From positions 1-64,000 of the forward strand of contig DATAVK010000117.1 in NCBI GenBank assembly GCA_036267755.1: DNA of 64,000 bases, in the 5' to 3' direction. This document shows, in pieces, positions 24,574-33,209 of the stretch; positions within the stretch are counted from its first letter, which is position 1; every line of letters starts with the position of its first letter. The notes below the pieces were generated by a model, which made no database searches, was not told the DNA's origin, and saw nothing but the letters and a program-made list of their open reading frames with translations. The position numbers and the translations under genes were made by a program. The DNA is from DATAVK01 sp036267755 (GTDB lineage Bacteria; Actinomycetota; Actinomycetes; JAFAQI01).

Positions 24574-25294
24574 GTCCGTTCGATCGCCCGACCCAGCCGT
24601 TGACCGCGTATCCGTTGTGCTCCCAGAAGCCCGGGATGACCGTCTTGGTCAGCTCGATGCCGGACAACCACTTCAACGACTTGTAGCCATACATCGGAGC
24701 GACGTACAGCCGGACCGGGCCGCCATGGTCGTGTGTCACCGGAGCACCCAGCATCCGCAGCGCGACGATCACGTCCGAGCGCCGAGCCTGCTCCAGCGTC
24801 AGGCTCTCAGTGTCGGTGCCGTCGAAGGAGATCAGCCGCAACGCGGTCGCTTCCGGTAGCGGGCCCGCAGCGTCGAGTAGGTGCGACAGTTGGACGCCGC
24901 TCCAATGCACCTGAGGGACCCGCCACCCCGTCACGCACTGGAAGTCCCGGACCAGCTGGGTCTGCGGCATCGCGTGCAGGTCCGCCAGGGTGTACGTCGT
25001 ACTCCGCTTGACCAGGCCGGAAACCGTGAGTCGGTAGGTGGCCGCGTTCCGTTGCGGCACCGAGCCGGTGACCGAGTAATAACGGAACGTGTCGCCGAGC
25101 GGCAGCAACGAGACGAGGCCGGTGGGGTCGCGGCTCTCGATCGGCGCCAGCACCCGCAGCAGCGCGTTCTGCACCTTGGAGCCGAACACGACACCTAAGG
25201 CTCCTACACCGAACAGGCCGAGCACGACCCGCCGGCCGACAGGCTTCCCGTCGGGCTCAGTCGGCGAGTTCGAAGGCACACTCACCGTCCCCAC
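24551..25294 (-). CDS. Sulfite oxidase-family molybdopterin oxidoreductase (Tat-type signal)
   Basis: A 247-residue protein. An N-terminal Arg-Arg (GRRVVLGLFG, residues 20-29) before a hydrophobic stretch fits a Tat signal or anchor. The catalytic domain has the Mo-ligating Cys120 in RDFQCVTGW, then HWSGVQLSHLLDAAG and HDHGGPVRLYVAPMYGYKSLKWL, typical of the YedY/sulfite oxidase fold without the C-terminal dimer domain. It likely reduces or oxidises an S- or N-oxide or protein methionine sulfoxide outside the membrane, with the following cytochrome b subunit as electron partner. Substrate not deducible. Confidence 0.9.
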   Translation of the reverse strand: MGTVSVPSNSPTEPDGKPVGRRVVLGLFGVGALGVVFGSKVQNALLRVLAPIESRDPTGLVSLLPLGDTFRYYSVTGSVPQRNAATYRLTVSGLVKRSTTYTLADLHAMPQTQLVRDFQCVTGWRVPQVHWSGVQLSHLLDAAGPLPEATALRLISFDGTDTESLTLEQARRSDVIVALRMLGAPVTHDHGGPVRLYVAPMYGYKSLKWLSGIELTKTVIPGFWEHNGYAVNGWVGRSNGRDDAPIT

Positions 25295-25387
25295 AACCTG
25301 CTGTCCCCGTCCTTAAGCCTACGGTGTTCGGTAGGCGGTGGTTCACCGTCGTACGTCGAGCAACGCGTCGGCCGGGAAGGCAGTGCC

Positions 25388-25603
25388 ATGAAGCGGCCCG
25401 CTCCGTTCGTCGCTGGGATCGTCGTGTTCGCGCTCGGCGTCTTGTTCACCCTGCAGGGCGTTGGTGTCATGTCGGGAAGCTCGATGAGCAACACCACGAC
25501 GTGGTCAGTGATCGGTCCGATCATCGCGGTGGTCGGGATCGCGCTGGTGGTCCGAGGCAGCCGCCCAGGTGCCAACGACGAGGTTCCGGGCGACGACCGC
25601 TAG
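25388..25603 (+). CDS. Small two-helix membrane protein
   Basis: A 71-residue protein with two hydrophobic helices (FVAGIVVFALGVLFTL and WSVIGPIIAVVGIALVV) separated by a Ser/Thr-rich turn, and a charged C-terminus. Such proteins are common in actinobacteria and have no assigned function. Divergent from the molybdoenzyme gene (93-bp gap) and followed after 34 bp by the desaturase gene. The ATG has AAGG about 8 nt upstream. Confidence 0.7.
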   Translation: MKRPAPFVAGIVVFALGVLFTLQGVGVMSGSSMSNTTTWSVIGPIIAVVGIALVVRGSRPGANDEVPGDDR

Positions 25604-25637
25604 CGCGGTTCCTCGGTGTCGGTACACACTGACGGGC

Positions 25638-26573
25638 ATGCCGTATCTGAAACCGGTCGATCTGCTGCGCGAGATGGAGCCGGCGGTCGAAGCCAACCTG
25701 AACCGACACCTCTCGGTGGCGCAAGCGTGGATGCCCCATGACTACGTGCCCTGGAGCGAAGGGCGCGACTTCGTCGGACCCGACGGCGAACCGTGGGACG
25801 TCGAGCAGTCGGACCTGTCCCCCGCCGTGCGCGCCGCCTTCGAGGTCAACCTGCTGACGGAGGACAACCTCCCCAGCTACCACTACGAGGTCGCCACCGC
25901 CTTTGGCCGTGACGGCGCGTGGGGCACCTGGGTGCATCGCTGGACGGCTGAAGAGGGCCGCCACGCCATGTGCATCCGGGACTACCTCCTGGTCACCCGA
26001 TCCGTCGACCCGGACGCACTCGAACGCGACCGGATGACGACCATGGAGACCGGGTACTCAGCGGAGGACAAGGACGCCCTGCGCGCCCTGGTCTACGTGA
26101 GCTTCCAGGAGCTCGCCACCCGGATCTCGCACCGCAACACCGGGCGGCACAGCGGCAACCCGGTCGCGGAACGGTTGCTGGCACGGATCGCCACCGACGA
26201 GAATCTGCACATGGTCTTCTACCGCGATCTGGTCCGCGCGGCGTTGGAGATCGCCCCCGATCAGACCATGGAGGCGATCGCCGCCGAGGTGCTCGGTTTC
26301 CAGATGCCGGGCACCGGCATCCCGGAGTTCGTCCGCAAGGGCGTCCGGATCGCCGATGCCGGCATCTACGACATCCGGATCCACCGCGACGAGGTACTGA
26401 TGCCGGTGCTGCGGCACTGGAAGGTGCTCGACCTGACGGTGAGTACGCCACAAGCCCAACAAGCACAAGCCGATCTCGCCGCGCACCTCGACGCCCTTGA
26501 CCAGCTCGCCGCCCGTCACGAGGAGCGACGGGAGGCCCGGAGGGAACGGGCAGCGGCGAAGGCGAGCACGTGA
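25638..26573 (+). CDS. Acyl-ACP desaturase (DesA-type, ferritin-like di-iron)
   Basis: A 311-residue fatty-acid desaturase of the soluble acyl-ACP class. Di-iron ligands are visible: Glu75 (TEDNLPSYH), EEGRH with Glu106/His109, Glu158 (FQELATR) and DENLH with Glu188/His191. The C-terminal 35 residues are Ala/Arg/Glu-rich. The enzyme introduces a double bond into an acyl chain using O2 and ferredoxin. ATG 25638 begins at the conserved MPYLKPVDLL; upstream frame is non-homologous. It is coupled by a GTGA overlap to a hydrolase and then a Baeyer-Villiger-type monooxygenase. Confidence 0.92.
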   Translation: MPYLKPVDLLREMEPAVEANLNRHLSVAQAWMPHDYVPWSEGRDFVGPDGEPWDVEQSDLSPAVRAAFEVNLLTEDNLPSYHYEVATAFGRDGAWGTWVHRWTAEEGRHAMCIRDYLLVTRSVDPDALERDRMTTMETGYSAEDKDALRALVYVSFQELATRISHRNTGRHSGNPVAERLLARIATDENLHMVFYRDLVRAALEIAPDQTMEAIAAEVLGFQMPGTGIPEFVRKGVRIADAGIYDIRIHRDEVLMPVLRHWKVLDLTVSTPQAQQAQADLAAHLDALDQLAARHEERREARRERAAAKAST

Positions 26574-27352
26574 CGTCGGAGCCCGCGTTGGACGTCGCGG
26601 CACTGACGAGCGAGCTGGAGATCCGCACTGTCGGCGAAGGATCACCGACGACGGTGTTCGCGCACGGTCTCGCCGGAGACTCCCACGAGCTCGGCGGCCT
26701 GGCCGCCGGCGTGACCGGGCAGCGGGTGCTGTTCAGCTGGCGCGGTCACGGGACGTCAGCCGGCTTCGACCGGTTGTGGGACTACCGGATGCTGGCGGAG
26801 GACCTGACGGCAGTCTGCCGGTCCTACGGCGCTACCCGCGCGGTCGGTGCGTCGATGGGCGCCGGCGGGGCGCTGCGCGCAGTCATCGACGGGCTGGTGA
26901 GCTTCGACCGCATGGTGCTGCTGACACCGAGCGTCATCGACTCCGCCCACAGCGACCACGAACTCGAAGACCTGCTGTTGCTGGCGGACCTGGTCGCGGA
27001 CGGTGACGTGCAAGCGGTCGCGACCGAGCTGCTGCGGCGGCTCCCCGAGCCGGTGCGGGCCCGCGCCGGCGCTCCCCGGATGGCCCAGGCACAGGCAGCT
27101 CGGCTGGCGGCCCGACCGCCAGCGCGTGGTGCGCGTGGCGCCGTACCGGTCGAAGACCTGGCGTTGCTCTCCCGCGTAACGTGCCCGGTGCTGATCCTCG
27201 CCCAGACGAACGATCCGCTGCATCCGGTGTCGGTCGCGGCGTCGTTAGCCGAGGCCCTCCCCGATGCCCAGCTCGAGATACTTTCGGAGGGCGGCATCCA
27301 CTTCACCGAGCGCACCCGGGCTCGCGACCTGGTCAAGCAGTTCCTCGCATGA
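26570..27352 (+). CDS. Alpha/beta hydrolase
   Basis: A 260-residue alpha/beta-hydrolase fold protein. The oxyanion segment FAHGLAGDSHE, the nucleophile elbow GASMGAGG (Ser95), the acidic residue in QTNDPLHP and the histidine in GGIHFTER give a complete catalytic triad. It may be an esterase or lipase; being between a desaturase and a monooxygenase, hydrolysis of an ester made by the monooxygenase is an attractive but unproven role. GTG start, 4-bp overlaps at both ends. Confidence 0.88.
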   Translation: MTSEPALDVAALTSELEIRTVGEGSPTTVFAHGLAGDSHELGGLAAGVTGQRVLFSWRGHGTSAGFDRLWDYRMLAEDLTAVCRSYGATRAVGASMGAGGALRAVIDGLVSFDRMVLLTPSVIDSAHSDHELEDLLLLADLVADGDVQAVATELLRRLPEPVRARAGAPRMAQAQAARLAARPPARGARGAVPVEDLALLSRVTCPVLILAQTNDPLHPVSVAASLAEALPDAQLEILSEGGIHFTERTRARDLVKQFLA

Positions 27353-28863
27353 GCACCCCCACCGACACCGATCACGTCGATGTCCTCATCGTCGGCGCCG
27401 GGCTCTCCGGCATCGGCGCCGCCTGCCATCTGATCCGCGACAGCCCCGGATCCAGCTTCACGATCCTCGAGTCCCGCGACTCCACCGGCGGCACCTGGGA
27501 CCTGTTCCGGTATCCAGGGGTGCGGTCGGACTCGGACATGTACACGTTGGGCTACTCGTTCCGGCCGTGGCAGAACCCGCAGTCGATCGCGGACGGACCG
27601 TCGATCCTCAGCTACCTGCGGGACACGGCCCGCGAGTACGGCGTCGACCAGGCCATCCGCTTCCGGCATCGCGTCGTGCGGGCCGAATGGTCGACCGCCC
27701 ACGCCCGTTGGACGGTGTACGCCGAACGAGGCGACACCCGTGAAGTCGTGACGATCTCGTGCGGATTCCTCTTCACCTGCACCGGCTACTACCGCTACGA
27801 CCAAGGCCACGCGCCGGAGTTCGAAGGCACCGAGCGATTCACCGGCCCGATCGTGCACCCGCAGCACTGGCCGGAGGATCTTGACTACGACGGCAAGCGC
27901 GTCCTCGTGATCGGGAGCGGCGCCACCGCCGTTACCCTCGTCCCCGCGATGGCCGGGCGGGCCGCGCACGTCACGATGCTGCAGCGATCACCGGGATACA
28001 TCGTCGCGCAGCCCGCGCGTGACGCCCTCGCGGTGCGGCTCCGCCGCTTCCTGCCGGCCCGCCTGGCCTACCCGATCATCCGGTGGAAGCACGTGATTCT
28101 GACGATGGTGAGCTACGAAGTCAGCCGCCGGCGTCCGGAGCTGATGAAACGGCTGATCCGCAAGGGCGTCGAGGGTCAGCTTCCGGCCGGGTACGACGTG
28201 GACACCGACTTCTCGCCGCGCTACGACCCATGGGACCAGCGGCTGTGCCTGGTTCCTGACGCCGACCTGTTCGCGGCTATCCGGAGCGGCAGCACCTCGA
28301 TCATCACAGCCACCGTGGCGACCTTCACCGAGACGGGCGTCCGGCTCACGTCGGGCGAAGAGCTCGACGCGGACATCATCGTCACCGCTACCGGCCTCAC
28401 GATGGTGGCCCTGGGTGGGATGACGATCGCCGTGGACGGAGCAGAGATCGACCTGGGGCGGACGGTGGCCTACAAGGGAATGATGTTCTCGGGGATCCCG
28501 AATCTCGCCGCCGCCATCGGCTACACGAACGCCTCGTGGACGTTGCGCGCCGACCTGATCAGCGACTACGTCTGCCGGCTGCTGCGGGAGATGACCGCTC
28601 GCGGCCTGCGGCAGTGCACGCCACGGTGGACCGGGTCCAGCCTGCCGACCGAACGCTTCATGAACCTCAGCTCCGGATACGTCCTGCGATCGGCCCATCT
28701 GTTCCCGAAACAGGCAGACCAGGCGCCGTGGCGGGTCTACCAGAACTACCTGCGCGATCTGTTGCTGCTGCGACGCGGCACCCTCGACGACGGCGCGCTC
28801 GTCTTCTCGAACCCTGCGCCGGACCCGGTACCTTGCTCGTCGCCCCGAATCCGAGGACGCTGA
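27349..28863 (+). CDS. Flavin-containing Baeyer-Villiger-type monooxygenase (EthA-like)
   Basis: A 504-residue class B flavoprotein monooxygenase. FAD site GAGLSGIGAA, then GGTWDLFRYPGVRSDSDMYTLGY, the Baeyer-Villiger fingerprint FTGPIVHPQHWPED, the NADPH site VIGSGATAVTLVPA and TATG near the end. It closely follows the layout of mycobacterial EthA, which oxidises ketones to esters and activates thioamide drugs. ATG 27349 overlaps the hydrolase stop by 4 bp; the frame upstream only overlaps that gene. With the hydrolase it could convert a ketone to an ester and then to acid plus alcohol. Confidence 0.92.
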   Translation: MSTPTDTDHVDVLIVGAGLSGIGAACHLIRDSPGSSFTILESRDSTGGTWDLFRYPGVRSDSDMYTLGYSFRPWQNPQSIADGPSILSYLRDTAREYGVDQAIRFRHRVVRAEWSTAHARWTVYAERGDTREVVTISCGFLFTCTGYYRYDQGHAPEFEGTERFTGPIVHPQHWPEDLDYDGKRVLVIGSGATAVTLVPAMAGRAAHVTMLQRSPGYIVAQPARDALAVRLRRFLPARLAYPIIRWKHVILTMVSYEVSRRRPELMKRLIRKGVEGQLPAGYDVDTDFSPRYDPWDQRLCLVPDADLFAAIRSGSTSIITATVATFTETGVRLTSGEELDADIIVTATGLTMVALGGMTIAVDGAEIDLGRTVAYKGMMFSGIPNLAAAIGYTNASWTLRADLISDYVCRLLREMTARGLRQCTPRWTGSSLPTERFMNLSSGYVLRSAHLFPKQADQAPWRVYQNYLRDLLLLRRGTLDDGALVFSNPAPDPVPCSSPRIRGR

Positions 28864-28867
28864 GGTC

Positions 28868-29137
28868 ATGTCCGACACGCAGGTCCGCCCGCTCGACGCT
28901 CCCCCGGCCACCGACTTCGGGCAGGTGCCCAGCGCTGATCCGACCGCCGTCGTCGACCCGTTCTGGGTCCAACTGCGAGGCGACTCGCTGCTCCCGACGT
29001 TGTACATGCCCCCGACGATGGCCGGTCGCCGGCCGCCGTGGATGCGGCTGCTGGCCGGTCTGCTCATCGCCGTTTTCGTGCTCGCGACGGCACTCGGCAT
29101 CTGCCTCACCTACGGACCACCGAACCGGCTGTTCTGA
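28868..29137 (+). CDS. Small membrane-anchored protein of unknown function
   Basis: An 89-residue protein with a polar, Pro-rich N-terminal half and one hydrophobic helix (MRLLAGLLIAVFVLATALGI) near the C-terminus. No known domain recognised. It starts 5 bp after the monooxygenase stop with GAGG upstream, so it is probably co-transcribed. A tail-anchored topology with the N-terminus inside is possible. Confidence 0.6.
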   Translation: MSDTQVRPLDAPPATDFGQVPSADPTAVVDPFWVQLRGDSLLPTLYMPPTMAGRRPPWMRLLAGLLIAVFVLATALGICLTYGPPNRLF

Positions 29138-29273
29138 CGGCCGGCCCGACGGCCGATCGTGTCACGGCCATTCGCCCGAGCGTGCCGCGCGCCTGATAGA
29201 CGTCAAGGTTGTCGACACATCGGTCGACGGATCCTTCGACGAGTGACTGTCGTTGCCGAGGCGATGAGGAGCG

Positions 29274-32003
29274 GTGAAGACGACTGACCCCGTGGTGCAG
29301 ACCCTCCAGCTCGCCCTCGACACCGTTCCAGCGGCCCGGCGGCTAGTACGGGACTGCCTTGCCGGAACCGAGGTCGAAGAGCTCGCGACTGACGTGGAGA
29401 TCGTCGTCAGCGAGCTGGCGACGAATGCCGTCCTGCACGGCCGGCCACCGGCATGGCTGCGGTTGACCGCCGGGGACGGCGCCGTGCTGGTCGAGACCTT
29501 CGACGGCAATCCGGTCGCGCCGGTGATGGCCATGCTCAGCGAGGACGCCATGACCGGCCGCGGGCTCGCGCTCGTCACGGCGATGTCGACCCGGTGGGGG
29601 GTCGAACCGACCGCGGAAGGGAAGCGGGTCTGGGCAGAGCTGACGCCGCGAAGCGTGGCGGCCGCCGAGGCACCCGGACTGATGTCCGACGCCGACATCG
29701 ACGCGATGCTGGCCGACTGGCCGGACGACGCGCAGCTGGTCGACGACCGCATCGTGGTGACACTCGAAGACGTGCCGACCAGGCTGCTGCTCGACGCCAA
29801 GCGGCACGTCGACAGCCTGGTGCGTGAGTTCGCGCTCGCGTCCGGCGGCGCGGCGTCCGGCGCGTCGGCGCACCTTCCGCAGCGGCTCGCCGAGCTGATC
29901 GCGGACACCCAGAGCACGGTCTGGTTCACCGACGTCCGGCAGGCCATCAAGCGGCAGGCTGCCGCCGCCGCGGCGGCCGGCAAGGAGCGGACCCAGCTCA
30001 CGCTGGCACTCGCACCCAATACGTCGGACGCGGGAGAGCGGTACCTCGCGACGTTGGACGAGATCGATACCTATGCCCGAGCGGCACGTCTGCTCACCAT
30101 CGCGACACCGCCGCAACACCGCGCGTTCCGGCGGTGGTACGTGACCAGCCTCGTCACCCAGCTGCGGGCCGAGGTCGCCGGCCAGCCACGGCCGCGGACT
30201 CCGACCTTCGAGGAGTACCTGCTCGACACCCTGCAAGTGGTGACCGACGCGCAGCAGTCCGCCGAGCGCTCGGCCCGATTGCAGTCCGCCACCTCGGCCC
30301 TCGCGCAGCCGGTGACGCCGGGTGAGGTCGCGACAGTGATCGCCAGGGAGAGCGCCGAGGCGCTCGGAGCGTACGGCGGAGCGGTCGTCGTCACCAGCGC
30401 CGAGGGCCACCTCGATGTGGCGGGCTCGCACGGATACCCAGCGGGCTTCCTGCGCCGGCTCCGCACCCAACGACTCGGCACGACCTTGCCCGCTGCCCAG
30501 GTGCTGCAGACCGGACAACCGATCTGGATCGAGACTCCCGAGAGCCGGCAACAGTATCCGGACCTGGCCGAGTTCGAGCCGGAATCGGTCGCGGTCTGCG
30601 CCGTACCGCTCAGCGCTGGAGGCCGCATGCTCGCGGCGCTCCGGCTGTCCTTCGACCACTCGCGGCTGTTCGATGCCGACGACCGGCAGTTCGTCGAGGC
30701 GCTCGCCGCGCAGGCCGCCACCGCTCTCGATCGTGCCCAACTACGGGAGCGGGAGCACCGGGTGGTCGAGCGAACGACCTTCCTCTCGCATGCGACGCAA
30801 CGTCTCACGTCGTCCCTCGACCAGGCCGACACGCTGCGGAACCTCACCTCGCTGCTCGTGCCCGGCCTCGCCGATTGGGTCGTGGTCTACCTGATGGAGG
30901 ACGACGGCTCGGTCCGCCCGATGACCTTCACCCACCGCGACCCCGCACTGTCTGCAGCGTTCGGTCCGGTGTTCGCGTCTTCCCGGGTGAAGATCGACCC
31001 GGCCGGGCCGTTCGGAATGGCGTTGGCCAGCGGCCGACCATCCCGCTTCGACCGGATCCCCCCGCACCTGCGCGAACGACTCATGCGCCACGTTCCCGAC
31101 ATGGGTCTGGCCGCGAAGGTCGACCCGAAGTCCGGCATCGTGGCGTCCCTGAGCATCCGAGGCCAGGTGGTTGGCGCGGTCGGCCTGGCCCGGACGTCCG
31201 ACCGCCGGTTCACCGACGAGGAGATCGACCTCATCGAGGACCTCGCCGCCCGCGCCGCGGTCGCGGTCGTCAACGCACGGCAGTTCGCCCGGCAACGCGA
31301 GACCGCATTGACACTGCAGCACAGCCTGCTTCCGCAGCAGATCCCCGACGTACCCGGCGTCCCGCTGGCCTGGCGTTATCTGGCCGCCGGCGAAGGCGCC
31401 CTGATTGGCGGCGACTGGTACGACGTCCTGCCGATGGACGACGGCCGGCTGACGCTGATCATCGGCGACGTGATGGGTCGCGGCATCCAGGCGGCTGCCG
31501 TCATGGGGCAGCTGCGTGCCACGGCCCGGGCGTACGCGGTCGCGAACCTGCCACCATCGGCGGTGCTGACCCGGCTCGATGCCGCCGTGATCCGACTCGA
31601 GCAGGAGCAGATCACCACGGCGGCGATCGCTGTGCTCGACCCAGTCGCGGCAACCCTCACCGTTGCCTCCGCCGGGCATCTTCCGCCGCTCGTCATCCCG
31701 CCCGACGGCCCCTCGTTCTTCGCCTCGGTCCATCCCGGTCCGCCGCTGGGCGTCGGTCAGCCGCACTACGACGAGGCCGTCGTGTCGATGGCTCCCGGTA
31801 CGACGGTGTTGCTCTACACGGACGGCCTGGTCGAGACCCGGGAACGCACTGTCGAAGACGGCATGGAAGCGCTTCGGACCAGCGTGAGCGGTCCGATCAG
31901 CCCCGAGCAGACCTGCGAACGCGTCCTCGAGGTCATGCAGGGTGCCGGCACGCACGACGATGACCGGGCACTGCTGGCGGTGTCGTTGCTCGCCCAGCAC
32001 TGA
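29274..32003 (+). CDS. Serine phosphatase (PP2C/SpoIIE) with N-terminal HATPase and two GAF domains
   Basis: A 909-residue regulator. Residues 1-130 are an anti-sigma-type HATPase (VSELATNAVLHG, GRGLALVTAMS). A linker of about 200 residues follows, then GAF domains (about 340-490 and 500-670) and a PP2C/SpoIIE phosphatase (680-909) with GGDWYDVLPMDDGRL, IGDVMGRGIQAA, LLYTDGLVETR and DDRALLAVSL. The protein thus combines RsbW-like kinase and RsbU-like phosphatase activities used in partner switching of sigma factors. No sigma or anti-sigma-antagonist gene is adjacent. The GTG start lies only 2 nt after GAGGAG, so the exact start is unsure. Confidence 0.9.
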   Translation: MKTTDPVVQTLQLALDTVPAARRLVRDCLAGTEVEELATDVEIVVSELATNAVLHGRPPAWLRLTAGDGAVLVETFDGNPVAPVMAMLSEDAMTGRGLALVTAMSTRWGVEPTAEGKRVWAELTPRSVAAAEAPGLMSDADIDAMLADWPDDAQLVDDRIVVTLEDVPTRLLLDAKRHVDSLVREFALASGGAASGASAHLPQRLAELIADTQSTVWFTDVRQAIKRQAAAAAAAGKERTQLTLALAPNTSDAGERYLATLDEIDTYARAARLLTIATPPQHRAFRRWYVTSLVTQLRAEVAGQPRPRTPTFEEYLLDTLQVVTDAQQSAERSARLQSATSALAQPVTPGEVATVIARESAEALGAYGGAVVVTSAEGHLDVAGSHGYPAGFLRRLRTQRLGTTLPAAQVLQTGQPIWIETPESRQQYPDLAEFEPESVAVCAVPLSAGGRMLAALRLSFDHSRLFDADDRQFVEALAAQAATALDRAQLREREHRVVERTTFLSHATQRLTSSLDQADTLRNLTSLLVPGLADWVVVYLMEDDGSVRPMTFTHRDPALSAAFGPVFASSRVKIDPAGPFGMALASGRPSRFDRIPPHLRERLMRHVPDMGLAAKVDPKSGIVASLSIRGQVVGAVGLARTSDRRFTDEEIDLIEDLAARAAVAVVNARQFARQRETALTLQHSLLPQQIPDVPGVPLAWRYLAAGEGALIGGDWYDVLPMDDGRLTLIIGDVMGRGIQAAAVMGQLRATARAYAVANLPPSAVLTRLDAAVIRLEQEQITTAAIAVLDPVAATLTVASAGHLPPLVIPPDGPSFFASVHPGPPLGVGQPHYDEAVVSMAPGTTVLLYTDGLVETRERTVEDGMEALRTSVSGPISPEQTCERVLEVMQGAGTHDDDRALLAVSLLAQH

Positions 32004-32121
32004 TCGATAAGGTGCTGGAATCACTGGGATCCAAGAAAGCGCAGCTTCGGCCGGGTCGTGGCCGGAGCCACCGAGCGACTGGGAAGACACCCGGGCGACC
32101 TTCCATCTGTGGACCCAAGTC

Positions 32122-32955
32122 GTGGGCAAGATCCGGATGGCCCTTACGCCCGTGATCAGCCACTGGTGGAACACGCCGTTCTACCTGACTGCGACCGGCC
32201 TCACGACTTCGCTGATCCCCTACGGTGTCGGGCGAGGATTCCAGATCGACGTCGATCTGCTCGACCATCAGCTCGTCATCGTCACCACAACCGGCAGCCG
32301 TCGCAGCCATGCCCTGCGACCCGAGTCAGTCGCTGTCTTCTACCGCAGCGTCATGGGTCTGCTCGACGATCTCGGCTTCCCTGTGAAGATCTGGACGATG
32401 CCTGTCGAGATCGCGGACGCCATCCCTTTCGAGCACGACGACGTGCACAGCAGCTACGACGCCGACCAGGTCGAGCGGTTCTGGCGCACGCTGGTCGAAT
32501 CCCAGCGGGTCCTCGAGATCTTCCGAAGCCGCTACCTCGGAAAAACAAGCCCGGTGCATCTGTTCTGGGGGGCGCTCGACCTTGCCACCAGCAGGTACTC
32601 CGGACGCGAAGCCCCACTCCATCCCGGCGGGGCACCGCACTGCGGTCCCCAGGTGATGCACGAGGCGTACTCCCGAGAGGTCAGCAGCGCCGGCTACTGG
32701 CCCGGCCCAACAGGTGGTGGCTGCTACTACTCCTACGTGTATCCGGAGCCTTCCGGTTTCAGCACCGCAGCCACGACCCAAGGGACGTATCAGTCTGACC
32801 TCGCAGAGTTCACGCTGCCCTACGAGGTCGTGAGAGACGCCGCCGATCCGGACGGCACGCTGCTTAGCTTTCTCCAGAGCACCTATGAGGCGGCGGCTGA
32901 ATCTGGGAGTTGGGACCGGACGCTGCTCGAACGCCCGGCACACCACGACGGGTGA
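32122..32955 (+). CDS. DUF5996 family protein (5' end unresolved)
   Basis: 277 residues from the first standard start codon, GTG 32122. The content (HWWNTPFYLTATGLTTS, IPYGVGRGFQIDVDLLDH, HLFWGALDLATSRYSGR, GGGCYYSYVYPEP) matches DUF5996, a family of unknown function. The same frame is open upstream to the TAA at 32008-32010 and encodes SWPEPPSDWEDTRATFHLW, which also looks like the family's conserved N-terminus, yet no ATG, GTG or TTG lies in that stretch. An ATC start, a lost start or a frameshift near 32010-32060 would explain this. It follows the phosphatase gene on the same strand. Confidence 0.75.
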   Translation: MGKIRMALTPVISHWWNTPFYLTATGLTTSLIPYGVGRGFQIDVDLLDHQLVIVTTTGSRRSHALRPESVAVFYRSVMGLLDDLGFPVKIWTMPVEIADAIPFEHDDVHSSYDADQVERFWRTLVESQRVLEIFRSRYLGKTSPVHLFWGALDLATSRYSGREAPLHPGGAPHCGPQVMHEAYSREVSSAGYWPGPTGGGCYYSYVYPEPSGFSTAATTQGTYQSDLAEFTLPYEVVRDAADPDGTLLSFLQSTYEAAAESGSWDRTLLERPAHHDG

Positions 32956-33041
32956 TCCTTCGGGCTGGACAAATCCGTCCGAACGGGTGAGGTACGGCCG
33001 TTTGGCAGGCACGGTGGCCGATCTGGTGCGAGGGTGAACGT

Positions 33042-33083
33042 GCCCGCCTCGGTTGCTTACCCCCGTGGGCGACCGAGGCGGGC
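33042..33083. terminator. Strong intergenic hairpin
   Basis: GCCCGCCTCGGT (33042-33053) and ACCGAGGCGGGC (33072-33083) form a perfect 12-bp GC-rich stem with an 18-nt loop in the 254-bp gap between the DUF5996 and amidohydrolase genes. On the plus strand it is followed by CCTCACTTT, a weak T run. Most likely the terminator for the upstream genes; no tRNA features were found here. Confidence 0.65.
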
Positions 33084-33209
33084 CCTCACTTTGAGAACAG
33101 TCTGCGCTGCGAGCAGCGTGCGCCATGCCCCTGTTGATGGCGCCTCACTCACCACCTCAACGACTGCGGCTCGTTCTAGTGACGGGTTGTGCCGTGCGAT
33201 GCTCGCCCG

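Noticed and set aside
33042..33083. Stable structure in the 254-bp gap as a possible tRNA or other RNA gene
   Set aside because: No T-loop GTTCRA consensus, no anticodon arm; a simple long stem with an 18-nt loop fits a terminator better.
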